Source of the DNA: an uncultured Ruminococcus sp.
GTDB lineage: Bacteria; Bacillota; Clostridia; Lachnospirales; Lachnospiraceae
Reading direction: 5' to 3'
NCBI GenBank assembly: GCA_900555215.1
Contig: USKR01000026.1
Location: forward strand, 1-10,064
Length of the DNA stretch: 10,064 nt
Shown in pieces: positions 8,950 to 10,064 of the stretch. How positions within the stretch are numbered: the first letter of the stretch is position 1; every line of letters begins with the position of its first letter. The notes below the pieces were generated by a model. The model worked only from the letters and a program-made list of their open reading frames with translations. It was not told the origin of the DNA and did not search any database. Made by a program: the position numbers and the translations under genes.

Positions 8950-9058
8950 CCCCAAAATTTTGCAAAACCGTATTCCTTTCATCAAAAAATCCGGATTTAA
9001 TTAATGAAGACGTCCCTAAAATGTGCAAAAATTTTATCATCTTACTTACTAAATCCGG
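8950..9058 (-). repeat. Imperfect 45-nt duplication, 64-nt period, in the GH2 leader
   Basis: On the minus strand, copy 1 (9058-9014) and copy 2 (8994-8950) each contain CCGGATTT, 19-20 nt of weakly similar sequence, TTTTGCA, then ATTTTrGGG. The outer blocks are offset by exactly 64 nt and the middle block by 63. The left end of copy 2 lies a few bases before the GGAGG of the GH2 start. Function is unknown. Paired protein-binding sites or a duplicated leader RNA element are both possible. Confidence 0.6.
8987..8998. promoter_or_regulatory. Perfect 12-bp palindrome, candidate operator
   Basis: AAATCCGGATTT is fully self-complementary with a central CG step, as in many LacI-family operators. 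It belongs to copy 2 of the leader duplication; copy 1 keeps only the CCGGATTT half (9051-9058). It lies about 55 nt upstream of the first start codon. A repressor site is inferred, and no regulator gene is visible. Confidence 0.35.
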
Positions 9059-9084
9059 TCTTGCCCTTAAAAGGTCATAATACA

Positions 9085-9113
9085 ATTATGCAATTGATGT
9101 TTATTATTGTAAC
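9085..9113 (-). promoter_or_regulatory. Candidate sigma-70-type promoter of the GH2 (and GH29) genes
   Basis: On the minus strand GTTACA (9113-9108, 4/6 matches to TTGACA), a 17-bp spacer and CATAAT (9090-9085, 5/6 matches to TATAAT) form the best-spaced pair I found in the leader. The -10 element sits inside a dyad, CAATT-ATGC-AATTG (9083-9096), that could be an operator. Transcription from here would give a leader of roughly 145 nt. The weak -35 fits an activator-dependent promoter. Confidence 0.35.
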
Positions 9114-9114
9114 A

Positions 9115-9147
9115 TTTCCATGAACTTTTTCCTATTTTTTCATGAAC
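9115..9147 (-). promoter_or_regulatory. Direct repeats with 22-bp period upstream of the candidate promoter
   Basis: GTTCATGRAAA occurs twice on the minus strand, at 9147-9137 and 9125-9115, with one mismatch. The 22-bp period is about two helical turns. The second copy ends 1 nt before the candidate -35 hexamer. AraC/XylS-family activators typically bind direct repeats of about this period next to the -35, so such a site is inferred. No regulator gene is present in the window. Confidence 0.45.
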
Positions 9148-9227
9148 AAAAAATAAATTTTGGTAAATTCACTAAATACCAAGTCCGTTAACACTGTTAG
9201 AAATACATTTTTGGATATATTTTACAA

Positions 9228-9260
9228 AAGCTGCTGCGGTAATAAAATCCGCAGCAGCTT
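9228..9260 (-). terminator. Rho-independent terminator of the GH32 gene
   Basis: AAGCTGCTGCGG (9228-9239) and CCGCAGCAGCTT (9249-9260) form a perfect 12-bp, GC-rich stem around a 9-nt loop. It begins 4 nt after the GH32 stop codon. On the transcribed strand the right arm runs into UUUUG, a short U-tract followed by an AU-rich stretch. It separates the GH32 transcript from the GH2/GH29 unit. Confidence 0.88.
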
Positions 9261-9264
9261 CATT

Positions 9265-10064
9265 CTAAACCTCTATTATATTAAACTTTATTTCAGACTC
9301 TTCCGCCTCTACACAGACACACGGCTTATCGGGATAATATCTCGTCGTAAATACATATTCTCCGTTATTTAAGAATACCTCCGCCGAAGACATGTCCGCC
9401 AGTATCCGTACGCTTTCCAGCCTCTCAAGTTCAACGTACCGAAGACCTCTGCCGGCTGATGCGGATGTCTTATCCCTGCTTAAAAACCTCATCTCAAACC
9501 GTCCGCCGGTATATTCCAGTACAAGTTCTTCTGCGAGCACAGCCCGGAACCGGTTATCGGAGATGCAGTCCACAGTCAGGTCATAGACCGGATATCCTTC
9601 TATCATAAAGGGGGCTGAAGGAGCTCCTTTTTTTGCCCGCTCTATCAGCTGTTCCCTCTCTTCCAGTTCTCTGACCGGACGCTGGCGCACCTTTCCGTCT
9701 TCCACAAAGATTTCTCTTGGGAAGGTAAAGCAGTGCTGCCATCCGTCTTTTACAGTAGGATTGGTATATTCATCACAGTCCGGCATACCCATCCAGCCTA
9801 TCTGTATCCGCCTGCCGTCCTCTGATTCAAAACTCTGAGGAGCATAGTAATCAAATCCGTAATCCCAGAGCCTGTACTCTGACAGCCTGTACTCGCCGAG
9901 TATATCCCCTTCCACTTGGAAGTACCCGGACTGATATACATTTCTTTCGTCCCACACGCCGCCTTTCAGTCCCTGTACAGACGCTGAGAGCAGTTTCACC
10001 CCGCTCACCTCAAAGTAATCCGGACACTCCCACATGTATCCAAAAGGCTCCTCTGTCTCTACCC
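9265..10064 (-). CDS. GH32 sucrose/fructan hydrolase, C-terminal half (start outside window)
   Basis: It is predicted to hydrolyse beta-fructofuranosyl bonds in sucrose, sucrose-6-phosphate or short fructans. About 265 residues plus the stop are visible. The reading frame is open to the window edge, so the ATG at 10035 is internal. The visible part starts just before GYMWECPD, whose Glu (visible residue 12) is the family's acid/base catalyst. Next come YYAPQSF and GRRIQIGWMG, typical of the end of the five-bladed propeller, then FPREI. The C-terminal beta-sandwich ends with EVFLNNGEYVFTTRYYP, matching the conserved GH32 C-domain pattern. The nucleophile region and the RDP motif lie beyond the window, as does any signal peptide, so an intracellular location and the choice between ScrB-like and fructanase-like activity cannot be settled. 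The visible half fits a family protein of about 490 residues. A terminator follows the stop at once. Confidence 0.9.
   Translation of the reverse strand, partial: VETEEPFGYMWECPDYFEVSGVKLLSASVQGLKGGVWDERNVYQSGYFQVEGDILGEYRLSEYRLWDYGFDYYAPQSFESEDGRRIQIGWMGMPDCDEYTNPTVKDGWQHCFTFPREIFVEDGKVRQRPVRELEEREQLIERAKKGAPSAPFMIEGYPVYDLTVDCISDNRFRAVLAEELVLEYTGGRFEMRFLSRDKTSASAGRGLRYVELERLESVRILADMSSAEVFLNNGEYVFTTRYYPDKPCVCVEAEESEIKFNIIEV

Noticed and set aside
9160..9372. Small plus-strand gene of 70 codons across the terminator
   Set aside because: It spans the AT-rich leader, the terminator hairpin and the 3' end of the GH32 gene, has no ribosome binding site and no recognisable domain.
9265..10035. 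A complete 256-residue gene starting at ATG 10035
   Set aside because: The frame stays open to the window edge and the ATG lies inside the conserved GYMWECPD catalytic motif, so it is internal to a longer GH32 gene.

Overview
This looks like chromosomal DNA of an anaerobic gut Firmicute, most likely a Lachnospiraceae. The reasons are very large, modular, exported glycoside hydrolases, a C-terminal sortase-type signal with a QTGD core rather than LPXTG, discoidin, FIVAR and bacterial Ig-like modules, G-rich Shine-Dalgarno sites, and roughly balanced base composition in genes against AT-rich intergenic DNA. The species cannot be fixed from the window alone.

All genes run on the minus strand, so the window reads from right to left. 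(1) Positions 10064-9265 hold the C-terminal half of a GH32 sucrose/fructan hydrolase, whose start lies outside the window. It is closed by a strong hairpin terminator at 9228-9260. (2) An AT-rich leader of about 330 nt (8934-9264) holds a candidate promoter, a pair of 11-nt direct repeats 22 bp apart just upstream of it, a dyad over the candidate -10 element, and a 45-nt imperfect duplication with a 64-nt period next to the start site. (3) Positions 8918-3420 encode an 1832-residue, cell-wall-anchored GH2 beta-galactosidase-type enzyme with a long tail of Ig-like and discoidin modules. (4) A 100-nt gap contains a hairpin without a U-tract. (5) Positions 3319-1 encode an exported GH29 alpha-L-fucosidase that starts at GTG and runs off the left edge after at least 1106 codons.

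The GH2 and GH29 genes probably form one transcription unit for breakdown of fucosylated, galactose-containing glycans (mucin O-glycans, Lewis-type antigens or milk oligosaccharides). A GH29 fucosidase would remove branching fucose and the GH2 enzyme would then take the exposed beta-galactose, both outside the cell. That pairing is inferred from family knowledge. The GH32 gene upstream is separated by a terminator and looks like an independent sucrose/fructan function.

No CRISPR array, transposon, tRNA, rRNA, phage gene or clearly novel defence-like system was seen. The least explained sequence is the leader between the GH32 and GH2 genes.
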